Assembly (NCBI RefSeq): GCF_000716545.1
Contig: NZ_JNWZ01000038.1
Location: forward strand, 1-64,000
Direction of reading: 5' to 3'
From: Kitasatospora phosalacinea
GTDB taxonomy: Bacteria > Actinomycetota > Actinomycetes > Streptomycetales > Streptomycetaceae
DNA: 64,000 nt
Of this stretch, positions 43,739 through 51,509 are shown piece after piece (position 1 is the stretch's first letter; each line of letters opens with the position of its first letter). The notes under the pieces are model-generated. The model was not told where the DNA came from. It saw only the letters and a list, made by a program, of their open reading frames with translations, and did no database searches. The translations under genes were made by a program, and so were the position numbers.

Positions 43739-43855
43739 CCGCCTCCGAGGCCGGGGGAAGCCGGTGCGATTCCGGCGCTGACCCGCAACCGTGAGCCGCC
43801 CCCGCACCGCCGGGGCGCGGCGCAGTCGGACTGCCCGGCCGGAGGCGAGCGGCCC
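43739..43855 (+). promoter_or_regulatory. Cobalamin riboswitch
   Basis: Contains the conserved core GGGGGAAGCCGGTGCGATTC, GCGCTGACCCGCAACCGTGA, and a B12-box-like CAGTCGGACTGCCCGGCCGG followed by GAGGCGAGC. Located 80 bases before the SCO2321-like gene. It should turn expression of the uptake operon off when adenosylcobalamin is plentiful. A CCGGGG-TGTG-CCCCGG hairpin (43883-43898) downstream may be part of the expression platform. Confidence 0.93.
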
Positions 43856-43934
43856 TCCTCCGTCGTGGGTCTACGGGCGAAACCGGGGTGTGCCCCGGCC
43901 CGCTGCGACCGCTCACCGAAAGGCTTCACCCCCC

Positions 43935-45356
43935 ATGCCGACCGCTGCCCGCCTGGGCGCCGCCGCGCTCGCCGGCGCCCTGCTCGCCGGCGCCGCCACC
44001 GCGCCCGCGCTCGCCGACACCGCCTCCCCCTCGGTTTCCCCTTCGGCCTCCACCACCGCCTCCGCCTCGCCGTCCCCGTCCTCGGGCGTGCCCGCCGGGC
44101 TGTACGGCAAGGGCGACCCGCAGTACGACGGGGTGTGGCGGCAGTCGCTGGCGCTGATCGCGCTCCACCAGCAGCAGGTCGAACCGGCCGAGGCCGCCGT
44201 GCAGTGGCTGCTCGGCCAGCAGTGCGAGGACGGCGGCTGGCCCTCGTACCGGGCCGAGGGCACCCCGTGCGCCCCCGCCACCGAGGACACCAACGCCACC
44301 TCGATGGCCGTCCAGGCGCTCACCGAGCTCGGCGGCCACCAGCAGCCCGTCACCCGCGCCGCCGACTGGCTGCGCGCCCACCAGAACCCGGACGGCAGCT
44401 GGGCGTACAACCCGGGCGCGCCCGGCGACGCCAACTCCACCGCCGTGGTGCTGAACGGCCTGCTCGCGGCCGGCCTCGACCCGGCGCGGGTCTCCGCCGG
44501 CGGCCGCACCGGCTGGGACGGCCTGGCCTCCTTCCAGCTGGGCTGCGCCACCGCCGCCGACCAGCGCGGCGCCTTCCTCTACCAGCCCGCCGAGGGCGTC
44601 CCGGCCGCCGCCGACACCCTCGCCTCCGCGCAGGCCCTGCTCGCCGCCGCCGGCGGACACCTCCCGGTCACCACCACCGACCGCAAGGACGCCCCGCCCA
44701 AGGCGTTCCCCTGCGACGGCGGCCAGGCGGCCGGGCCGGTCGCGCACGCCGACTCCGCCGAGGCCGACGCCGCCTGGCTGACCGCCCGCCTCGCCGCCGA
44801 CGGCCAGCACCTGGTGGCCAAGACCCCCGGCGCGGACACCGCCACCCCCGCCTACGACTCCACCGCCTGGACGGTCCTCGGCCTGGTCGCCTCCGGCCAC
44901 CCCGCCGAGGCCGCCAGCGCCGCCGACTGGCTGGCCGGCAACGCCTACCCGTGGGCCGCCCAGGGCAAGGACGGCACCAACCCGGCCGCCACCGCCACCC
45001 TGGTGCTGACCGCCCGCGCCGCCAAGCTCGACCCGTACAACTTCGGCGGCGCCAACCTGGTGCAGTTGCTGATCGACTCCGGCCCCGCCCCGAAGTCGGC
45101 CCCCGCCGCCGGCGACCCGCAGGCCACCCGCGCCCCCGGCGCGGCCATCACCGAGCCCGACGAGAACAGCGGTTTCTCGGCCGGCTGGCTGATCGGCCTC
45201 GCCCTCGCCGTCGGCGTCGTCGTGGTCGTCCTGCTCAGCCTCAACCGCCGCCGCCAGAAGGCGGTCCCCGCCGCCCCCGGCACCGAGGCCCCCGCCCCGG
45301 ACGCGGCCCCGGCCCCGGCCTCGTCCTCGGACGACCAGCCGGAGCAGACCCGATGA
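43935..45356 (+). CDS. Secreted, membrane-anchored alpha/alpha-toroid protein of the B12 uptake operon (SCO2321-like)
   Basis: A 473-residue exported protein: signal peptide 1-28 (cleavage near ALA-DT), Ser/Pro linker, prenyltransferase/squalene-oxidase-type repeats (QQCEDGGWPSYRAEGT, AHQNPDGSWAYNPG, DSTAWTVLGLVASGH), a transmembrane anchor (GWLIGLALAVGVVVVVLLSL) and a short cytoplasmic tail. The helical barrel resembles that of eukaryotic intrinsic factor and transcobalamin. Control by a cobalamin riboswitch and linkage to an ECF importer suggest it captures cobalamin outside the cell; this role is inferred. ATG 43935 ends 4 bases into the next gene (ATGA). Confidence 0.9.
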   Translation: MPTAARLGAAALAGALLAGAATAPALADTASPSVSPSASTTASASPSPSSGVPAGLYGKGDPQYDGVWRQSLALIALHQQQVEPAEAAVQWLLGQQCEDGGWPSYRAEGTPCAPATEDTNATSMAVQALTELGGHQQPVTRAADWLRAHQNPDGSWAYNPGAPGDANSTAVVLNGLLAAGLDPARVSAGGRTGWDGLASFQLGCATAADQRGAFLYQPAEGVPAAADTLASAQALLAAAGGHLPVTTTDRKDAPPKAFPCDGGQAAGPVAHADSAEADAAWLTARLAADGQHLVAKTPGADTATPAYDSTAWTVLGLVASGHPAEAASAADWLAGNAYPWAAQGKDGTNPAATATLVLTARAAKLDPYNFGGANLVQLLIDSGPAPKSAPAAGDPQATRAPGAAITEPDENSGFSAGWLIGLALAVGVVVVVLLSLNRRRQKAVPAAPGTEAPAPDAAPAPASSSDDQPEQTR

Positions 45357-46072
45357 CCGGCCCCGCCCCCGGCCCCTCCCGCCGCCCCTCCCCCTCCCCT
45401 TCTCCCTCCGGCCCCTCCTTCGTCTTCCCGCTCCTCCTCGCCCTCCTCACCGCGTGCGCGACGCTCCTCGGCCCGGCCGCCGTCAGCTCCGCCGCCACCG
45501 AGTACCGCTACTGGTCCTTCTGGAAGGGCGGCGCCGACGGCTGGGCCTACCAGCAGGTCGGTCCGGCCGGGAACGTGCCGGCGGACGGGGCGGTGGACGG
45601 CTGGCGGTTCGCGCTGAGCCCGGACGGCGGCCAGGACGCGCCGCGGCCCGGCCCGGCGCCCGACTTCGCGTCGGTCTGCCAGGGCACCGCACCCGGCGGC
45701 GGCCACAAGCGGGTCGCCGTGGTGCTGGACTTCGGCACCGCGCAGGACGCCCCGAACGGCGAACAGCCGCCCGCCGCCCGCTCGGTGTGCGCCTCGGTGC
45801 CGGCCTCGGCGAACTCCGCCGAGGTGCTGGCCGCGGTCGCCGCCCCGCTGCGCTACGACTCCGGCGCGATGCTGTGCGCGATCACCGGCTACCCGCGCGC
45901 GGGCTGCGGCGACCAGGTCGCGGCGGGCGCGGACACCTCGGCCGCGCAAGGCGGTCCGAGCGGTGACGGCGGTGACGGCGGCCCGAGCGTGGGCCTGTTC
46001 GCCGGTGCCGGCGCGGTGCTGCTGCTGGGCGCGGGCGCGGTCTGGCAGGCCCGTCGCCGCCGCGCGCGCTGA
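45353..46072 (+). CDS. SCO2322-family membrane-anchored extracellular protein
   Basis: A 239-residue protein: an extended signal segment (about 20-48, FVFPLLLALLTACATLLG, cleavage near SSA-AT), a compact external domain starting ATEYRYWSFWKGGADGWAYQ and containing paired cysteines (FASVCQG, RSVCASV, AMLCAIT, AGCGDQ), a Gly linker, and a C-terminal helix with RRRRAR. It belongs to the family named after S. coelicolor SCO2322, of unknown function, and always sits with this ECF system. A second, smaller capture domain beside the toroid would parallel the two-domain cobalamin carriers of animals, but that is inference. Confidence 0.88.
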   Translation: MTGPAPGPSRRPSPSPSPSGPSFVFPLLLALLTACATLLGPAAVSSAATEYRYWSFWKGGADGWAYQQVGPAGNVPADGAVDGWRFALSPDGGQDAPRPGPAPDFASVCQGTAPGGGHKRVAVVLDFGTAQDAPNGEQPPAARSVCASVPASANSAEVLAAVAAPLRYDSGAMLCAITGYPRAGCGDQVAAGADTSAAQGGPSGDGGDGGPSVGLFAGAGAVLLLGAGAVWQARRRRAR

Positions 46073-46074
46073 GC

Positions 46075-47220
46075 ATGTCCACCTCCTACCGCCGGACAGC
46101 CGACTCCCGTCCCCCGCAGGGCCGTTCGGCTGCCGTGCACAGCCGGTCGCTGCCGCGGCAGCTGCACCCGGGGGCGTGGTGGCTGTGGTCGCTGGGCCTG
46201 GCCGCGGCGGCCAGCCGGACCACCAATCCGCTGCTCCTGCTGCTGATCCTGGCGGTGGCGGGTTTCGTGGTCGCGGCCCGGCGCGGCGACGCGCCCTGGT
46301 CGCGCTCGTACGCGGCGTTCCTGCGGCTGGGCCTGCTGGTGCTGGCCGCCCGGATGGTGTTCGCGGTGCTGCTGGGCTCCCCCGTCGGCGGCACCCACGT
46401 CCTGTTCACGCTGCCCCAAGTCCCGTTGCCCGCCTGGGCGCAGGGCGTCCGGCTGGGTGGTGCGGTGACGCTGGAGGGGGTGCTGTTCGCACTGTACGAG
46501 GGGTTGCGGCTGGCGGCGCTGCTGGCGTGCGTGGGCGCGGCGAACGCGCTGGCCTCGCCGTCGCGGCTGCTGCGTTCGCTGCCGGGCGCGCTGTACGAGG
46601 CGGGGGTCGCGGCGGTGGTGGCGCTGACCTTCGCGCCGAACCTGGTCGCGGACGTGCGGCGGCTGCGCGCGGCCCGTCGGCTGCGCGGGCGTTCGGACCG
46701 GGGGGTGCGGGCGGTGCTGTCGGTCGGACTGCCGGTGCTGGAGGGCGCGCTGGAGCGTTCGGTGGCGCTGGCGGCGGCGATGGACACCCGGGGTTTCGGC
46801 CGGACGGCCGCCGTCCCGCGCCGGGTGGTGCGCACGGCGGGGGCACTGACCCTGCTGGGGCTGCTGGCGGTGTGCGCGGCGACGTACGGGCTGCTCGCCG
46901 CGGGCAGTCACCCGTGGGCACCGCCGGTGCTGCTGGCGGGCGCCGCCGCGGCCGGTGCGGGCCTGGTGCTGGGCGGTCGCCGCTCGGTGCGCACCCGCTA
47001 CCGGCCCGACCCGTGGGCGCTGCCGGAGTGGCTGACGGCCGCCTCGGGCGCGCTGGTCGCGGCCGCGCTGATCTGGTACTCGGGCCGCTGGCCGGGGGCG
47101 CTGACCCCGGGCGTCGTCCCGCCGACCGCGCCGACCCTGCCGCTGCTGCCCGCACTGGCCGCGCTGCTCGGCCTGCTGCCCGCCTTCGTCACCCCCGAGC
47201 CGCCCCGGAGCACCCGGTGA
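46075..47220 (+). CDS. ECF transporter T component (CbiQ family)
   Basis: A 381-residue membrane protein with about six hydrophobic helices and the coupling-helix motif AARRLRGRS (about 199-207) that binds the ATPases; a second coupling segment surrounds AMDTRGFG. The N-terminal LHPGAWWLWSLGLAAAASRT is CbiQ-like. It transmits ATP-driven motion to the S component. It starts 2 bases after the SCO2322-like gene and overlaps the ATPase start by 4 bases (GTGA). Confidence 0.93.
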   Translation: MSTSYRRTADSRPPQGRSAAVHSRSLPRQLHPGAWWLWSLGLAAAASRTTNPLLLLLILAVAGFVVAARRGDAPWSRSYAAFLRLGLLVLAARMVFAVLLGSPVGGTHVLFTLPQVPLPAWAQGVRLGGAVTLEGVLFALYEGLRLAALLACVGAANALASPSRLLRSLPGALYEAGVAAVVALTFAPNLVADVRRLRAARRLRGRSDRGVRAVLSVGLPVLEGALERSVALAAAMDTRGFGRTAAVPRRVVRTAGALTLLGLLAVCAATYGLLAAGSHPWAPPVLLAGAAAAGAGLVLGGRRSVRTRYRPDPWALPEWLTAASGALVAAALIWYSGRWPGALTPGVVPPTAPTLPLLPALAALLGLLPAFVTPEPPRSTR

Positions 47221-48860
47221 TCACTTTCGAACAGGTCGGCGTGCAGTACGCCGACGCGCCCGCACCGGCCCTGTCCGGTGTCGAACTGACCATCCCGGAA
47301 GGCGAGTTGTGCCTGCTGGTCGGCCCGTCCGGCTCCGGCAAGTCCACTCTCCTCGGCACCGTCTGCGGCCTGGTGCCGCACTTCACCGGCGGCACCCTGA
47401 CCGGCCGGGTCACGGTGGCCGGACGGGACACCCGCACGCACCGGCCGCGCGACCTCGCGGACGTGGTCGGCACCGTCGGGCAGGACCCGGCCGCGCACTT
47501 CGTCACCGACACCGTCGAGGAGGAACTCGCCTACGGCATGGAGTCGATGGGCCTGGCCCCGGCGGTGATGCGCCGCCGGGTCGAGGAGATGCTCGACCTG
47601 CTGGGCCTGGCCGAGCTGCGCGGCCGGGCGCTGTCCTCGCTGTCCGGCGGGCAGCGCCAGCGGGTAGCGATCGGCTCGGTGCTGACCGTCCACCCGAAGG
47701 TGCTGGTGCTGGACGAGCCGACCTCGGCGCTCGACCCGGGCGCCGCCGAGGAGGTGCTGGCCGTCCTGCAACGCCTGGTGCACGACCTGGGCACCACCGT
47801 GCTGCTGTCCGAGCACCGCCTGGAGCGCGTCGTCCAGTACGCCGACCAGGTGCTGCTGCTGACCGGCCCGGGCGAGCCGCCCGTCCTCGGCGACCCGGCC
47901 GCGCTGATGGCCCGCTCCCCGGTCCGGCCGCCGGTGGTCGAGCTCGGGCTGCTGGCGGGCTGGACGCCGCTGCCGCTCACCGTCCGCGACGCCCGCCGCC
48001 GAGCGGCGCCGCTGCGCGAGCAGCTCCCGCCGCCCGCACCGCGGTTGCCGCCCGCCCCGGCCTCCCCCGCCGAACCGGTCGCCACCGTGAGCCGCCTGGT
48101 GGTCTCCCGGGGGGCCGTCCCGGCCCTGCGCGGGGTCGAACTCACCCTCCTGCCGGGGCAGATCACCGCCCTGATGGGGCGCAACGGCGCCGGCAAGTCC
48201 ACCCTGCTCGGCACCCTGGTCGGCCTGCACGCCCCCGCCTCCGGCACCGTCCGGGTCGACGGCCGCACCCCGCACAAGACCCGCCCCAAGGAGCTGATCC
48301 GCTCCGTCGGGCTCGTCCCGCAGGACCCGCGCGACCTGCTGTACGCGGAGACCGTCGCCGAGGAGTGCGCCGCGGCCGACCGGGACGCCGGCGCCGCCCC
48401 GGGCACCTGCCGCGACCTGCTGGCCACCCTGCTGCCCGGCGTCGCCGACGACCGCCACCCCCGCGACCTCTCCGAGGGCCAGCGCCTCACCCTCGCCCTG
48501 GCCGTCGTCCTGACCGCCCGCCCGCCCGTCCTGCTGCTCGACGAGCCCACCCGGGGCCTCGACTACGCGGCCAAGGCCCGCCTGGTCACCGTCCTGCGCG
48601 ACCTCGCCGCCCGGGGCCACGCCGTCCTGCTCGCCACCCACGACGTCGAACTCGCCGCCGAACTCGCCCACCGCACCGCCGTGCTGGCCGAGGGCGAGAT
48701 CGTCGCCGACGGCCCCACCCCCGAAGTCGTCCTCGCCTCGCCCACCTTCGCCCCGCAGACCGCGAAGATCCTCCCGCCCCACCTCACCGTCCCCGAGGCC
48801 GCCGCCGCCCTCGCGGCCCTCGACCAGCCCGCCGCGCCCGCCGCGGAGCCGCCGCGATGA
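47217..48860 (+). CDS. ECF transporter ATPase, two fused A subunits
   Basis: A 547-residue protein of two ABC ATPase domains. Domain 1 has Walker A GPSGSGKST (36-44), signature LSGGQRQRV and Walker B VLVLDEPTSALD. Domain 2 has GRNGAGKST, a modified signature LSEGQRLTL, and VLLLDEPTRGLD. The proline-rich linker (about 268-285) joins them. Such EcfA-A fusions power ECF group importers, here for cobalamin. The start GTG overlaps the T-component stop; the end overlaps the S-component start (ATGA). Confidence 0.95.
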   Translation: MITFEQVGVQYADAPAPALSGVELTIPEGELCLLVGPSGSGKSTLLGTVCGLVPHFTGGTLTGRVTVAGRDTRTHRPRDLADVVGTVGQDPAAHFVTDTVEEELAYGMESMGLAPAVMRRRVEEMLDLLGLAELRGRALSSLSGGQRQRVAIGSVLTVHPKVLVLDEPTSALDPGAAEEVLAVLQRLVHDLGTTVLLSEHRLERVVQYADQVLLLTGPGEPPVLGDPAALMARSPVRPPVVELGLLAGWTPLPLTVRDARRRAAPLREQLPPPAPRLPPAPASPAEPVATVSRLVVSRGAVPALRGVELTLLPGQITALMGRNGAGKSTLLGTLVGLHAPASGTVRVDGRTPHKTRPKELIRSVGLVPQDPRDLLYAETVAEECAAADRDAGAAPGTCRDLLATLLPGVADDRHPRDLSEGQRLTLALAVVLTARPPVLLLDEPTRGLDYAAKARLVTVLRDLAARGHAVLLATHDVELAAELAHRTAVLAEGEIVADGPTPEVVLASPTFAPQTAKILPPHLTVPEAAAALAALDQPAAPAAEPPR

Positions 48861-49675
48861 AGCCCGCCGCCCCCCTCGACCGCCCCGTCCCGCTCGGCCG
48901 CCGCTCCGCCCTCCTGCTCGTCCTGGTCTCCGCGGTCGGCGCCGCCTCCTTCGGCTGGCCGCTGCTCGCCGCCCGCACCTCCGACCTGGTCGGCCACTCC
49001 GCCGACGCGCCCTGGCTGTTCGCCCTGCTGATGCCGCTGCTGCTGGCCGTCCTGCTCGCCCAGCTCTCCGAGAACCGCGACGCCACCGGCGCCCCCGGCC
49101 TGGACGCCAAGGCCGTCGCCATGCTCGGCGTCCTCGCCGCGGCCGGCGCCGCGCTGCGTCCGCTGGGCGCGGGCACCGCGGGCCTGGAGCCGATGTTCTT
49201 CCTGATGGTGCTGGCCGGCCGCGCCCTCGGCCCCGGCTTCGGCTTCGTGCTGGGCGCGCTCACCATGTTCTCCTCCGCCCTGCTCACCGGCGGCGTCGGC
49301 CCCTGGCTGCCGTTCCAGATGCTCACCATGGGCTGGGTCTGCCTCGGCGCCGGCCTCCTCCCGGGCGCCGCCCGCCTGCGCGGCCGCCCCGAACTGCTCG
49401 TGCTCGCCGCCTACGGCGTCCTCGCCTCCGTCGGCTACGGCACCGTGATGAACCTCCAGGGCTGGCCGTACATCGGCGGCCTGGGCCTGTCGATCTCCTT
49501 CGTCCCCGGCGACCCGCTCCCCGCCAACCTCGCCCGCTTCGTCCTCTACTGCCTCACCACCTCCCTCGGCTGGGACCTCTCCCGCGCCGCCCTCACCGCC
49601 GTCCTCTGCCTCACCGTCGGCGGCCCCCTGCTGCGCACCCTGCGCCGCGCCACCCGCCGCGCCGCCTTCCGCTAG
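48857..49675 (+). CDS. ECF transporter S component, probable cobalamin (CbrT-like) binder
   Basis: A 272-residue integral membrane protein with about six hydrophobic helices and ECF-S features (LAGRALGPGFGFVLGALTMF and SALLTGGVGPWLPFQMLTMGW). It is the last gene in the riboswitch-controlled operon. Substrate assignment to cobalamin rests on the riboswitch and operon, not on visible ligand residues. ATG 48857 overlaps the ATPase stop. Confidence 0.9.
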   Translation: MKPAAPLDRPVPLGRRSALLLVLVSAVGAASFGWPLLAARTSDLVGHSADAPWLFALLMPLLLAVLLAQLSENRDATGAPGLDAKAVAMLGVLAAAGAALRPLGAGTAGLEPMFFLMVLAGRALGPGFGFVLGALTMFSSALLTGGVGPWLPFQMLTMGWVCLGAGLLPGAARLRGRPELLVLAAYGVLASVGYGTVMNLQGWPYIGGLGLSISFVPGDPLPANLARFVLYCLTTSLGWDLSRAALTAVLCLTVGGPLLRTLRRATRRAAFR

Positions 49676-49733
49676 CACGGCACGGTGCCCGATCGACCGG
49701 TGCCGTCGACGCGCCCGGCGGCATACTGGCGGG

Positions 49734-50423
49734 ATGCGTTCCGAGGTGTGGGCCGGCGAGGGCTGCACGGTGTTCGGGGAGAGGTTGCCGCGGGTGGCGG
49801 AGGGCCTCGGGGTCGTCCTGCCCGAGCAGGACGACCGGGGCGCGTACGTCGCCGCAGGGCTGGACCGGCGGGCGAGTGTGTTTCCGGTCGACGAGCAGCG
49901 TCGGACCTTCTGGGTGTACCTGCGGAGCGGCCACCTCCGCCTGGCCGCCGGGATGACCGCCGATCCGGCCGAGATGGTCAGGGCGGTGGCGGCCTGGGCC
50001 GATGGAGCGGGGCTCGAGGAGACCAAGGAGCGGGCCCCGTTCATCGAGTTCCGCCCCTGGGCGCTCGCGCACGAGCGGGAGCCGCTCGGTGCCGTCGAGT
50101 TGGAGTGGTGCCGCAGGCTCGACGGCGTCCACACCTGGCCGATGAACGGCTTCCCGCGCGTGCACGCGCTGCTGGTGGCGGCGTACGCCCAACCGGTGCT
50201 CCGCCGACTGATGCCGGTGACCAGCCACGACAACCTCTGGTTCTCCACCAGCACCATTCCGAACTGGCATCCGGAAAGGGTCGGGCCGATGATCTGGCCG
50301 CACTACGAGCGGACCTGCGCGGTGCGGGACGGGCACGAGGTGCTCGCGCAGTTCGAGACGCCGGAGGAGACCGTCGCCTTCGTGGTGGCCTGCCTACCGG
50401 AGGGCACCGGGCCTACGAGTTGA
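49734..50423 (+). CDS. Hypothetical protein, DUF6193-like
   Basis: A 229-residue soluble protein: VWAGEGCTVFGERLPRVAEG at the start and conserved-looking NGFPRVHALLVAAYAQPVLR, TSHDNLWFSTSTIPNW near the end. The latter resembles the DUF6193 family annotated near natural-product genes; the match is from memory and tentative. A CATACT (49722-49727) six bases before ATG 49734 suggests a leaderless message. GC is similar to flanks. Confidence 0.7.
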   Translation: MRSEVWAGEGCTVFGERLPRVAEGLGVVLPEQDDRGAYVAAGLDRRASVFPVDEQRRTFWVYLRSGHLRLAAGMTADPAEMVRAVAAWADGAGLEETKERAPFIEFRPWALAHEREPLGAVELEWCRRLDGVHTWPMNGFPRVHALLVAAYAQPVLRRLMPVTSHDNLWFSTSTIPNWHPERVGPMIWPHYERTCAVRDGHEVLAQFETPEETVAFVVACLPEGTGPTS

Positions 50424-50521
50424 GGCGCCGCCCGAGCGGTACCGGTAGCGATCGCGGCCGCAGCGGCACCCCGACGGAGGGCCGGTCCGACCGGGACCGG
50501 CCCTCGTGCTGCGCTACCTCG

Positions 50522-50836
50522 TCACGCCTTCGGGCCGGTCTGCTGCACGACCTCGAACGACCACACCTCCGACCCACTGGCCGCCGGTCGCGGACGGTCA
50601 CCCCCGCCCTGGTGCGCGGCCTTCATCGGGCCCTCCATCCACGCCTTGAACGACTCCTCGTCGCGCCACCGCGTGTACACCAGGTACTGGTCCGTTCCCT
50701 CCACCGGCCGCAGCAGCTCGAACCACTCGAACCCGTCCGAGCCCTCCACCGCACCGGCCCGCGAGGCGAACCGCTGCTCCAGCACCTCCCGCTGCTCAGC
50801 GGGAACCGTCAGCACGTTGATCTTCACTACGCTCAT
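50522..50836 (-). CDS. ABM-fold antibiotic biosynthesis monooxygenase-like protein
   Basis: A 104-residue dimeric-barrel protein with VVKINVLTVPAEQREVLEQR, GFEWFELLRPVEGTDQYLVY and RWRDEESFKAWMEG, the ABM/EthD-like pattern that includes haem-degrading and quinone monooxygenases. The substrate is unknown. It is last in a three-gene operon and its start lies 41 bases inside the preceding gene. No clear active-site residues can be assigned. Confidence 0.82.
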   Translation of the reverse strand: MSVVKINVLTVPAEQREVLEQRFASRAGAVEGSDGFEWFELLRPVEGTDQYLVYTRWRDEESFKAWMEGPMKAAHQGGGDRPRPAASGSEVWSFEVVQQTGPKA

Positions 50837-51116
50837 GCCGTCCATCCTGCCCCACCTCACACCCGTCCCGGCGGTCCGGCGACCCCGTCGGCAGGAGGTG
50901 GTCGAACTCCCCGCCCAGCAGCAGTTCCCGCAGCCGCGCGAACTCGGCCCGGGTCGCGAACACCACGGCGTTCGGCTGGTCCACGTGCGCGATCGCCACC
51001 CCGTCCCGGCCCGACTCGGCCAGCACCAGGCCGCGCACCTCGCCCTCCCCGTCCACCCGCGTCGCCTCCCAGTGCAGCCCGAACACACCGGCGGGGTAGA
51101 ACTCGACCACGCTCAT
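50796..51116 (-). CDS. Small hypothetical protein
   Basis: A 106-residue protein starting MSVVEFYPAGVFGLHWEATR and including a beta-rich core (VRGLVLAESGRDGVAIAHVD, AVVFATRAEFARLRELL) and an acidic tail. It has no recognised family. The middle gene of a three-gene operon: its ATG overlaps the upstream stop (ATGA) and its 3' end overlaps the ABM gene by 41 bases. Confidence 0.6.
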   Translation of the reverse strand: MSVVEFYPAGVFGLHWEATRVDGEGEVRGLVLAESGRDGVAIAHVDQPNAVVFATRAEFARLRELLLGGEFDHLLPTGSPDRRDGCEVGQDGRHERSEDQRADGSR

Positions 51117-51439
51117 CGCCACTCCTCGCCCACCGTCGGCGCCCCGCCGACCTCCAGCCACAGGTACGCCCGGCGCTCCGTCTTCCGGTGCCCGAACCGG
51201 TCCCCCCGCCCCAGCACGTCCAGCACGGCCCGCGCCAGCGTCTCGTCGTGCCGACCCCGCACCCGCACCGAGACCTTGACCGCCCCGCCCCGCGTCCACG
51301 TCACCGAGGGCCGCTCCCCCGTCAACGCGTACAACTCCCGGGCGTGCCCCCTGGCCGCCGCCCGCTCGGCGTGCCCGCTCACCGTCGTTTCCACCACTTG
51401 CCCCGCTCTCACCGGTTGTCGCTTTCCGTCATCAAGCAT
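51113..51439 (-). CDS. Small hypothetical protein, first gene of operon facing the XRE regulator
   Basis: A 108-residue basic protein (LDDGKRQPVRAGQVVETTVSG, VTWTRGGAVKVSVRVRGRH, RRAYLWLEVGG). No family recognised. ATG 51439 was chosen; upstream is a perfect palindrome at 51471-51485. It heads the three-gene operon divergent from the XRE-DUF397 fusion, so it may be that regulator's target. Confidence 0.6.
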   Translation of the reverse strand: MLDDGKRQPVRAGQVVETTVSGHAERAAARGHARELYALTGERPSVTWTRGGAVKVSVRVRGRHDETLARAVLDVLGRGDRFGHRKTERRAYLWLEVGGAPTVGEEWR

Positions 51440-51470
51440 CGACCGGCGGTAGTACCGTGACGAGGGGTCA

Positions 51471-51485
51471 GTTCTTGACAAGAAC
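51471..51485. promoter_or_regulatory. Candidate operator between XRE gene and the divergent operon
   Basis: GTTCTTGACAAGAAC is a perfect 7+1+7 palindrome 24 bases before the XRE start and 31 before the opposite gene; it contains TTGACA (51475-51480). Probably the binding site of the XRE protein. Confidence 0.6.
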
Positions 51486-51509
51486 CGGTGTCACCCGGGG
51501 AGCCGCACG

